Source of the DNA: an uncultured Gemmiger sp.
Lineage (GTDB): Bacteria; Bacillota; Clostridia; Oscillospirales; Ruminococcaceae
Assembly: GCA_944388165.1 (NCBI GenBank)
Contig: CALXHS010000087.1
Location: 1 to 39,821, forward strand
DNA length: 39,821 nucleotides
Direction of reading: 5' to 3'
Within the stretch, counting starts at the first letter, position 1. Every line of letters begins with the position of its first letter. The notes under the pieces were generated by a model that saw only the letters and a program-made list of their open reading frames with translations, was not told where the DNA came from and ran no database searches. This document shows positions 1 through 6,432 of the stretch, one piece after another. The position numbers were made by a program, and so were the translations under genes.

Positions 1-149
1 ATCTTGTAGGTGGACGCGTTGGTGGCGACGTTGATGGTGGTTTCGTACATGGGGGCCACAACAAAGGTGGCGACCATGGCGCCGGCGGTGAGCACCGCGC
101 TGACGGCGGTCAAACCGGACCACAACGCAACTTTGGGCTTTTTTTGCAT
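1..149 (-). CDS. N-terminus of a membrane-anchored or secreted protein (incomplete)
   Basis: Only the first 49 or so codons are present; the rest lies beyond the left edge of the window. The product begins MQKKPKVALWSGLTAVSAV and has a lysine-rich start followed by one hydrophobic stretch (about residues 9-33), as in a signal anchor or signal peptide. A GAGAGGAA ribosome binding site lies about 7 bases before the ATG at 149-147. The gene is downstream of, and in the same direction as, the GH2 glycosidase, about 200 bases away, so it may be part of a sugar-use locus. Some membrane-anchored GH3 glucosidases of related bacteria start in a similar way, but that is only a loose resemblance and the product is not identified here. 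Confidence 0.6.
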   Translation of the reverse strand, partial: MQKKPKVALWSGLTAVSAVLTAGAMVATFVVAPMYETTINVATNASTYK

Positions 150-350
150 GTTGTTTTCCTCTCTTCCGTTTGTCTTGCGCCCGGCTCCCGTCCCCGGCAG
201 GGGAACGGTGACAGGGTGCGGTGTGCGGGGCGCGGGACCTGCGGCCCTTTGCCGGCTGCGCGCATGGCCGGCGGGGGCAGCGGGTGCCCGGCCCTGTATC
301 TCACCCCAGGGCAGCGAACCGCCCGGGGACAAACCTTGGTCAGGCGGGCA

Positions 351-2282
351 TCAGACCCAGTTGGCGCTCTGGCTCTTGCCCTTCTGCAGCTTGTAGGCAG
401 GGTTGGGGGCGGCCACCTTGCGGATGGTGGCCTGGTCGATGCATTCACCGGCCACGGCCTTCAGTTCCACTTCGCCGTTCAGCGGCAGCTTGAAGCGGAA
501 GACCTTGTCGCCGGTCTGTTCCGCCACCTTCTTGCCGTTGGCGTACAGCGCCACGGAAGTCTGGTTGGAGTAGACGGTGACGGTGGTGGTGGACTCGGTA
601 CGGTCGGCATAGCGGCGGCCCGCGATGTAGACGAAGGGGTCCTTGCTCCACCAGGCTTTATACAGATAGAAGCTGTCCTTCTTGATCTTGCGGTCAAAGG
701 TCACCAGGCCCTTGTGGTTCATGCCGGGTTCGCCGCCCTGGTCACGGGCGTCCGCCGCAAAGTCGAACATGTTCCACACGTGGGTGGCCCACATCCATTT
801 GTGGCGGTCGAAACAGCGCAGCATGTACTCGTGGTACTTGGCCTGATAGTCTTCGGTGTGGTCGCCGCGGCGGGGATGGGCGCTGTGCAGGTTGGGCATG
901 GCTTCGGCGCCGTATTCGCTGAAGCCCAGGGGCCGGTTGGGGTAGACCAGGTGGAAGAAGTCCATCCACAGGTCGTTGAGGAAGAGCCCCGGCACGTACC
1001 AGCCCAGGTACAGGTTCCAGCTCACCAGGTCGGTGATGTGGGCCACGGGGTTGAAGGGGCCGCACATGGCGTAGCAGGCCAGGGTGGTCAGACGGGTGGG
1101 ATCGGCGCAGTGGCACAGATTGTTCAGTTCCCGGTGGTTGTCCAGCATGTCCTTCTTGTCCTTGGTGGAGATGGTGATCTCGTTGGACACGCCCCAGCAG
1201 ACGATGCAGGGATGGTTGTAGTTCTGCACGATCAGCTCGTTCATCTGGCTGATGGTGTTTTCCCGGCCGTTGTTCATGTGTTCCGAGATATAGGGGATCT
1301 CGGCCCAGACCACCATGCCGGCTTCGTCGCACAGGTCGTAGAAGTACTGGTCGTGCTGGTAGTGGGCCAGGCGGACGGTGTTGCAGCCCATCTCCTTGAT
1401 GAGTTCCATGTCCTCGTCGTGCATGGCCTTGGTGATGGCGTTGCCGATGCCCTTGCGGTCCTGGTGGCGGGAAACGCCGTGCAGGGGATACTGACGGCCG
1501 TTGAGCCAGAAGCCGGTCTTGGCATCCACCTTGAAGTCACGCACGCCGAAGCGGGTGCGGACCTCGTCCACAGGGGTGCCGTCCACGGTCAGGGTGGCCA
1601 CGGCGGTGTAGAGGTAGGGGCTTTCGATGCCGTCCCACAGATGCACGCCGCTGATGGTCAGGGTCTGGTCGGAGCCCTTGCCCTCGGCCACGGTCTTGCC
1701 CTCGGCGTCCAGCAGGGTCACGGCGACTTCGGCGCCTTCATGGCCGTTGTGCCAGGTCTCCACCCGGACGCTGCCGTCCTTGTAGCCGTTTTCCGGCTTG
1801 GGGGTGACCTTCAGGCCGGTGCCGCCGAAGTAGTCCAGCTCAAAGTGGGTCTTGGAGACCACCAGCAGGGTGACGGCGCGGTAGATGCCGCCGTAGAAGG
1901 TGAAGTCCGCCTTCTGGGGATAGACGGTGTCGTTCTTGGTGTTGTCCACCACCACGGTGAGTTCGTTCTTCGCCGCCAGCAGGGCGGTGATGTCCGCCCG
2001 GAAGGTGGAGTAGCCGCCGTCATGGCGGCAGACCTCGGTGCCGTTCAGGCTGACCTGGGCGGAGGAGTTCACGCCTTCGAACTGCAGGTAGACGCACTGG
2101 GTAGCGGCGTCAAATTCCGGGGTGTCGAAGGCGGTGCGGTAGGTGCAGGCGCAGCGCTTGTAGTCGTTGCCGCCGTCCTGACCGTCAATGTTGTTCCAGG
2201 TATGGGGCAGGGTCACGACAGTGTCCGGCTGCCCGGGCTGGGAAAATTGCCAGGGCTGGTCAAGGGGAAGGCTTCTTCTCAT
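351..2282 (-). CDS. Glycoside hydrolase family 2 protein, probable beta-galactosidase
   Basis: This 643-residue enzyme probably removes beta-linked galactose (or another beta-glycosyl unit) from oligosaccharides in the cytoplasm; no signal peptide is visible. It has the GH2 layout: a jelly-roll sugar-binding domain (about 1-150, including LPHTWNN and YYGGIYR-like segments), an immunoglobulin-like domain (about 160-255) and a TIM barrel. The acid/base glutamate is E368 in WGVSNEI and the nucleophile is E456 in GFSEYGAEA. The start was set at the ATG at 2282-2280 because AAGAGG lies 10 bases before it; an upstream in-frame ATG at 2315 has no such site. At 643 residues it is much shorter than LacZ, like other compact GH2 enzymes. 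Beta-glucuronidase specificity cannot be fully ruled out from sequence alone. Confidence 0.88.
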   Translation of the reverse strand: MRRSLPLDQPWQFSQPGQPDTVVTLPHTWNNIDGQDGGNDYKRCACTYRTAFDTPEFDAATQCVYLQFEGVNSSAQVSLNGTEVCRHDGGYSTFRADITALLAAKNELTVVVDNTKNDTVYPQKADFTFYGGIYRAVTLLVVSKTHFELDYFGGTGLKVTPKPENGYKDGSVRVETWHNGHEGAEVAVTLLDAEGKTVAEGKGSDQTLTISGVHLWDGIESPYLYTAVATLTVDGTPVDEVRTRFGVRDFKVDAKTGFWLNGRQYPLHGVSRHQDRKGIGNAITKAMHDEDMELIKEMGCNTVRLAHYQHDQYFYDLCDEAGMVVWAEIPYISEHMNNGRENTISQMNELIVQNYNHPCIVCWGVSNEITISTKDKKDMLDNHRELNNLCHCADPTRLTTLACYAMCGPFNPVAHITDLVSWNLYLGWYVPGLFLNDLWMDFFHLVYPNRPLGFSEYGAEAMPNLHSAHPRRGDHTEDYQAKYHEYMLRCFDRHKWMWATHVWNMFDFAADARDQGGEPGMNHKGLVTFDRKIKKDSFYLYKAWWSKDPFVYIAGRRYADRTESTTTVTVYSNQTSVALYANGKKVAEQTGDKVFRFKLPLNGEVELKAVAGECIDQATIRKVAAPNPAYKLQKGKSQSANWV

Positions 2283-2337
2283 CGGTTCACAACCTCTTTT
2301 CCGGGCAGGGCCCATTTCAAGTTTCTATTATGGTATC

Positions 2338-2366
2338 ATCATAACTTAGTCACACTTTATTCACAA
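2338..2366 (-). promoter_or_regulatory. Sigma-A-type promoter of the GH2 gene
   Basis: On the minus strand, a -35 TTGTGA (2366-2361) and a -10 TATGAT (2343-2338) are separated by 17 bases, about 55 bases upstream of the GH2 start. TTCACAA at 2360-2366 and TTGTGAA at about 2390-2396 form a spaced inverted repeat that might be an operator; that part is speculative. Confidence 0.6.
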
Positions 2367-2462
2367 TGGGTTTGGCGGAAGTGGTCGTTTTTGTGAACCA
2401 TCTGGAAAGCGGTTCCGTCAACTTGTCAGGAATTAAACAATCTTATTTGTAGGATTTGCACA

Positions 2463-2493
2463 AAGCAAAAGAACCCCCGAAAAATCGGGGGTC
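2463..2493 (-). terminator. Rho-independent terminator after the histidine kinase
   Basis: An 8-bp stem (ACCCCCGA at 2473-2480 with TCGGGGGT at 2485-2492) with a 4-base loop is followed on the minus strand by TTCTTTTG. It lies about 37 bases after the kinase stop codon. Confidence 0.85.
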
Positions 2494-2529
2494 CCGGGCT
2501 GTCCGGCCTGTGGGGCCGCACAGAGATCT

Positions 2530-3828
2530 TCAGTTGTTCTGGGGAAGGGGAAAGAGGATCTTCAGGGCGAAGCATCCGTTTTCGGTGCTGAAGGTCAGGT
2601 GGCCGTCGTACTTCTTCACGATGCGCTGCACCCCCCGCAGACCGAAGCCGTGGTAGTCGCCGCCGGTCTTGGTGGTCACGGGCAGGCCGTTCCGGAATAC
2701 CGGCGGCCGTCCCAGGGGGTTGGTGATGCTGATGATGAGGAACTGCTGCTTCACATGCACCAGCACGTCGATCTGCCGCTTGTCCTTGTCGGCAAACTGC
2801 TGCACCGCCTCGATGGCGTTGTCCAGGGCGTTGCCGAAGATGGCGTAGGTATCCGCCGGGTCCAGAAAGCCCATGCGGCTGCCGTCGGCCACGCACTGGA
2901 TGTGGATGTCACGGTCCCGGCAAAGCAGGCTCTTTTCGGTGAGGATGGTGTCCAGCACCTCGCTGCCCGTCTTGACGATGGAATCATAGATGCCGATGGA
3001 ATCGTCGATCTCATCCAGATAGCGGCGGCGTTCGCCGCTGTCCGCCATATCCCGCAAAGCGTAGATCTGCACCTTCAGGTCGTGGCAGCGGCGGTTGATG
3101 AGGGCGATGTTCTTGCGGGCCAGCAGGTACTGTTCCTTCTGGCGGTGCCACAAAAGGTCCAGGGCGTCCAGGTCGTGCTGGATGGCGCTTTTCTTGAACA
3201 GGGCGTTCTGCAAAAACAGGATGGTCAGGCAGTAGAATTCGCACATGAGGATGACCACCCAGCTGCCCCGCACCGACACGATGCGGAAATCCACCACGAT
3301 GGAGGCGGTGAGGAACTCAAACACCACAAAGAGCAGCAAAGCGGAGATGGTCTGCCTTGGTCCCACTTGGAACCGGCCTTCCTCGGCCATGCCCCGCACC
3401 ACGAAGGTATAGACCAGAAAACTGCCGGCTCCCGCAAACAGCACCACACACAGCCAGGGCAGGGGGGCCTGGCCGTAATGGACGCTCATCCAGGTGAACC
3501 AGGCGTTGTAGACCTGTATGAAAAACTGCTGGGTCATCATCATCCAGGCGGCACAGTACAGGCTGCCGAACAAGGGCTGGTCACACAGCAGCAGCACCAT
3601 GGCCGCCACATAGAGGAACACCACCACCAGCTGCCACCATTGCAGGTGGGCGGCCGCCAGGCCGCTGCGCCAGTAGGCGTAGCCCAGCACCGCCCCCGCG
3701 GCCAGGCACAGGGCCAGCCGCAGCCGGTAATGAGGCCGGTGGGCCAGGGGCCAGGTGTACAGCCCGGCGCACAGCCCGTGCATGAGCACCACCGCCATGG
3801 CCTGCACCATCAGTTCGGTGCCGCCCAT
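2530..3828 (-). CDS. GHKL-type sensor histidine kinase (AgrC-like)
   Basis: This 432-residue membrane sensor has about six hydrophobic segments in its first 210 residues. A helical dimerisation/phosphotransfer region follows, with a likely phospho-acceptor His249 in RRCHDLK, and then a GHKL ATPase domain. Its N box is FGNALDNAIEAV (331-342) and its G box GFGLRGV (394-400). Like AgrC-family kinases it lacks a long extracellular sensor, which fits a peptide or membrane-stress signal, but no peptide gene (agrD-like) is visible nearby. Its ATG shares one base with the stop codon of the response regulator gene (TGATG), and GGGAGG precedes it, so the pair is translationally coupled. It probably phosphorylates the LytTR regulator encoded just upstream. 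Confidence 0.88.
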   Translation of the reverse strand: MGGTELMVQAMAVVLMHGLCAGLYTWPLAHRPHYRLRLALCLAAGAVLGYAYWRSGLAAAHLQWWQLVVVFLYVAAMVLLLCDQPLFGSLYCAAWMMMTQQFFIQVYNAWFTWMSVHYGQAPLPWLCVVLFAGAGSFLVYTFVVRGMAEEGRFQVGPRQTISALLLFVVFEFLTASIVVDFRIVSVRGSWVVILMCEFYCLTILFLQNALFKKSAIQHDLDALDLLWHRQKEQYLLARKNIALINRRCHDLKVQIYALRDMADSGERRRYLDEIDDSIGIYDSIVKTGSEVLDTILTEKSLLCRDRDIHIQCVADGSRMGFLDPADTYAIFGNALDNAIEAVQQFADKDKRQIDVLVHVKQQFLIISITNPLGRPPVFRNGLPVTTKTGGDYHGFGLRGVQRIVKKYDGHLTFSTENGCFALKILFPLPQNN

Positions 3829-4535
3829 CAGCTGCTGCCTCCCATATAATCGGTGAGGGCGTTGAGGAAAGCCCCCCGGGCCCGGCGGCTGATCTCCAGC
3901 TCATGGCCCGCCACCACCACCGTGTCCTTGCGCACCTGTTCCACGTGCATCAGGTTGACGATGTACCAGTGGTTGCATTTGGCGAAGTTGTAGGGGGCCA
4001 GCTGCTTTTCGGCGCTCTGCAAAGTGCCCCGCAGCACGTATTCCCCCTGTTCGGTGTGGTAGTGCAGCATGTGGTCTTGCACTTCCACATAGTAGATGCT
4101 GCGCACCCCCACCCGCTGCAGACGGTCGGGCAGGGCGAGGAGGATCTCCTCATTGCGGCGCTTGACCACCCGCTCGATGGCCCGGGCAAATTTCAGCTGG
4201 AAGGTGTAGTAGCTCACCGGCTTCATCACAAAATCCAGCGCCCCCACCGAGTAGCCCCGGATGGCATACTGGGCCATATTGGTTATGAACATCAACACCA
4301 CGTTGTCATCCTGTTCCCGGATGGCCCGGGCGGCTTCCATGCCGGTGACCTTGGGCATCTCGATGTCCAGCAGGATGATGTCGTACCGGGGCTGATAGTC
4401 CTGCAGGATCTCGCTGCCGTCGGAGAAATGCAGCACCTCAAACCCACGGCCGTTTTCCTGGCCGTAGCGCTGGATATATTCCTTCAGCTGTTCGGCGCAT
4501 TGCGCCTCATCCTCGACAATGGCGATCCGCAGCAC
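3828..4535 (-). CDS. LytTR-family response regulator (AgrA-like)
   Basis: This 235-residue regulator has an N-terminal receiver domain (about 1-120) with acidic residues in VEDE (7-10) and the phosphorylation site Asp57 in LLDIEMP, then a C-terminal LytTR DNA-binding domain (about 130-235) that includes the typical YYVEVQDHMLHYHT segment. The start codon is GTG at 4535-4533, set by a strong AAAGGAGG 7 bases upstream. It is the first gene of a two-gene operon with the GHKL kinase. Target genes are not evident; LytTR proteins usually bind direct repeats upstream of a small regulon. Confidence 0.9.
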   Translation of the reverse strand: MLRIAIVEDEAQCAEQLKEYIQRYGQENGRGFEVLHFSDGSEILQDYQPRYDIILLDIEMPKVTGMEAARAIREQDDNVVLMFITNMAQYAIRGYSVGALDFVMKPVSYYTFQLKFARAIERVVKRRNEEILLALPDRLQRVGVRSIYYVEVQDHMLHYHTEQGEYVLRGTLQSAEKQLAPYNFAKCNHWYIVNLMHVEQVRKDTVVVAGHELEISRRARGAFLNALTDYMGGSS

Positions 4536-4600
4536 TGCTATCCTCCTTTGCGGCTGTTCGTGGTTTTGGGGGCGATTTCCGGGCTTTGATTCTGATGTTT

Positions 4601-4629
4601 ATGATAACACAATTTTGCCCCGGCGGCAA
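4601..4629 (-). promoter_or_regulatory. Promoter of the two-component operon
   Basis: On the minus strand, TTGCCG (4629-4624) and TATCAT (4606-4601) are separated by 17 bases, about 65 bases before the GTG start of the response regulator. Confidence 0.6.
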
Positions 4630-4801
4630 CAGGGCGGCAAGGGGATGCCTTCCGCCGGGCACAAGGTTACTTTATAACACCCAGCGCCGCCCCCGCCGTG
4701 ACGCAGTAACCAGTTCCAGGGTTCGCAGCGCCGAACAAAACCTTTCCTCTTTTCGTTGTTTTTGGCCATTTTTTACCCGTTTTTGTGCCATATATGGGGG
4801 C

Positions 4802-4830
4802 TTGCTTTTCCCAAAACACCATGTTACAAT
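4802..4830 (+). promoter_or_regulatory. Promoter of the BTAD regulator gene
   Basis: TTGCTT (4802-4807) and TACAAT (4825-4830) are separated by 17 bases, about 95 bases before the ATG at 4926. The rest of the 390-base gap between the divergent genes (4536-4925) shows no other clear feature. Confidence 0.6.
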
Positions 4831-4925
4831 TAAGAGAAACATTCCGGCATGTATAACTCCGTTCTCGCCCTCCGAAACCGGAGGATGCCGGGGCGCTGCC
4901 CATCGCAAAAGGAGGAGACCCCCTC

Positions 4926-6137
4926 ATGCAACAAACCCAATGCCTGCAGGCCAAGATGTTCGGTGGGCTCCAGATCCACGTAGGCGACCAGTACCTGGTG
5001 GAGAAGGGCGGCCGCGTGAACAAGCCCATCGAGCTGCTGGTATACCTGCTTTTGAACATTGGCGCACAGACCACCAACGAACAGCTTATGGAAGCCCTGT
5101 GGGGCGACGACGAGGTGGAGAACCCCGCCGGTGCGCTGAAAAATGCGGCCTATTCGCTGCGCCGTCTTCTGACCAAGGTCGGCCTGGATCAGGAGTGCAT
5201 CATCACCCGTGACCGGCAGTATGCCTGGAACCCCGATGTGCCGGTGGACCTGGACGTGGACCGGTTCAACAAACTGTACGAAGCCGCCATGCAGAATCCC
5301 GACGTTTCGGACGAGGAGATGGTGCGCTGCTGCCGGGAAGCCCTGGCCCTGTATGCGGGGGATTTCCTGCCTGGTCTCAGCGACCGGTACTGGCTGATGA
5401 CCCGGGCCAGCACGCTGCGCCAGCGGTATCTGAACATGGTGCTGCACCTGAGCGACCGGCTGCTGGCATCCGATGAGCGGTCCGGTGCGGAAGAGGTCAT
5501 GAATCTGTGTTCCCGGGCGCTGCTGCTGGAACCCTTGAGCGAGGACATTTATCTGCGGCATTTCACCGCCCTGCGCAAGCTGGACATGAAGGCCGCGGTG
5601 CTGAGTTATTACCCCGTGGTGGCCAACATGTTCCTGGACGAGGTGGGCCAGCCGCTGCCGGAATCGGTGCGGGAGATCTACCGCTGGGCCGCCGAGGGCG
5701 CCAACCTGCCCATGGAGGATATCCGCCACATCCAGAAGGACCTGGACGAGATCACCCGGGACGACCGTCCCATCCGGGGCGCCTATTTCTGCCCCTATGA
5801 GGTGTTCAAGCACATGTACCACATGGTGGTGCGCAGCGCCACCCGCAATTCGGAAGACGTCATTCTGCTGCTGGTGACTCTGGTGCCCCTGGAAGCGCCC
5901 AAGCAGGAGATGATCCGGGTGATGCTCTCGGTGAAGGAGCTCATCAAGAACATGCTGCGCAAAGGCGATGTGTTTGCCCGGTACAGCCGCAACCAGTATG
6001 TGCTGATGCTGTCGGTGAAAAACACCGATGACTACAAGATCGTCCGCGACCGTCTGCTCACCCGTTACGAAAAGAGCGGCATCAGTCAGGTGCTGCGGAT
6101 GCAGGTGACTATCGGGATTCCCGATCCCATCGTTTGA
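4926..6137 (+). CDS. BTAD-domain (SARP-like) transcriptional regulator
   Basis: This 403-residue protein starts with an OmpR-like winged-helix region (about 1-100; LLVYLLLNIGAQTTNEQLMEALWG is split here as LLVYLLLN then QTTNEQLMEALWG). A bacterial transcriptional activation domain of helical repeats follows (about 105-250; EALALYAGDFLPGL is a typical BTAD element). The last 130 or so residues (GAYFCPYEVFKHMYHMVV onward) resemble a degenerate nucleotide-cyclase/GGDEF-like fold, with no GGDEF motif. AAAGGAGG lies about 10 bases before the ATG. Such regulators are best known from Actinobacteria, where they activate secondary-metabolite clusters; in Firmicutes their targets are mostly unknown. 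It is a single-gene unit with its own promoter and terminator. The C-terminal domain assignment is tentative. Confidence 0.82.
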   Translation: MQQTQCLQAKMFGGLQIHVGDQYLVEKGGRVNKPIELLVYLLLNIGAQTTNEQLMEALWGDDEVENPAGALKNAAYSLRRLLTKVGLDQECIITRDRQYAWNPDVPVDLDVDRFNKLYEAAMQNPDVSDEEMVRCCREALALYAGDFLPGLSDRYWLMTRASTLRQRYLNMVLHLSDRLLASDERSGAEEVMNLCSRALLLEPLSEDIYLRHFTALRKLDMKAAVLSYYPVVANMFLDEVGQPLPESVREIYRWAAEGANLPMEDIRHIQKDLDEITRDDRPIRGAYFCPYEVFKHMYHMVVRSATRNSEDVILLLVTLVPLEAPKQEMIRVMLSVKELIKNMLRKGDVFARYSRNQYVLMLSVKNTDDYKIVRDRLLTRYEKSGISQVLRMQVTIGIPDPIV

Positions 6138-6144
6138 GTTTTAT

Positions 6145-6190
6145 AAAAGCCCGAGCTTTTCGTTTTGAGGAAAGGCTCGGGCTTTTTTGT
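6145..6190 (+). terminator. Terminator of the BTAD regulator gene
   Basis: AAAAGCCCGAGC (6145-6156) pairs with GCTCGGGCTTTT (6175-6186), followed by a T-rich tail, starting 8 bases after the stop codon. Confidence 0.9.
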
Positions 6191-6198
6191 TTGGGGTT

Positions 6199-6352
6199 TC
6201 TTGGCAGACGGCTGCCAGCCGTAGGGTTGTCGCTTTTTGCCGCCAAAAAGCGACGGAAAAACCGCCGCCGCATCGGAACGGCGGGCCCTTTTCGCTTCCT
6301 TTTCGGGCACGAAAAGGAAGAACTAAACGGCAGACTGCCGTTAACAAAAAAA
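6199..6352. repeat. Dispersed hairpin repeat, module A, short internally deleted copy
   Basis: The outer hairpin of the left arm (GTCGCTTTTTG with CAAAAAGCGAC) is joined almost directly to the outer hairpin of the right arm (CTTCCTTTTCG with CGAAAAGGAAG). The GC-rich middle found in the copies at 16.3, 22.5 and 36.6 kb is missing. Small CGGCAG-type palindromes close both ends. Confidence 0.85.
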
Positions 6353-6396
6353 GAACACCGCCCCCGCCGGGGAACAAATCCGGCAGAGGCGGTGTG
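6344..6396 (-). terminator. Terminator of the P-type ATPase gene
   Basis: On the minus strand ACACCGCC, then an inner GCCGG/CCGGC pair, then GGCGGTGT form a hairpin followed by TTCTTTTTTTG. It starts about 35 bases after the stop codon at 6433. Confidence 0.85.
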
Positions 6397-6432
6397 TACT
6401 TACTTTATGCAGACAAACTCAGCTGCAAAGGC

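Noticed and set aside
144-2396. A 750-codon open frame on the plus strand opposite the GH2 gene.
   Set aside because: It is the mirror of a clear GH2 enzyme with catalytic motifs on the minus strand; its translation is low-complexity Val/Gly/His-rich and has no ribosome binding site.
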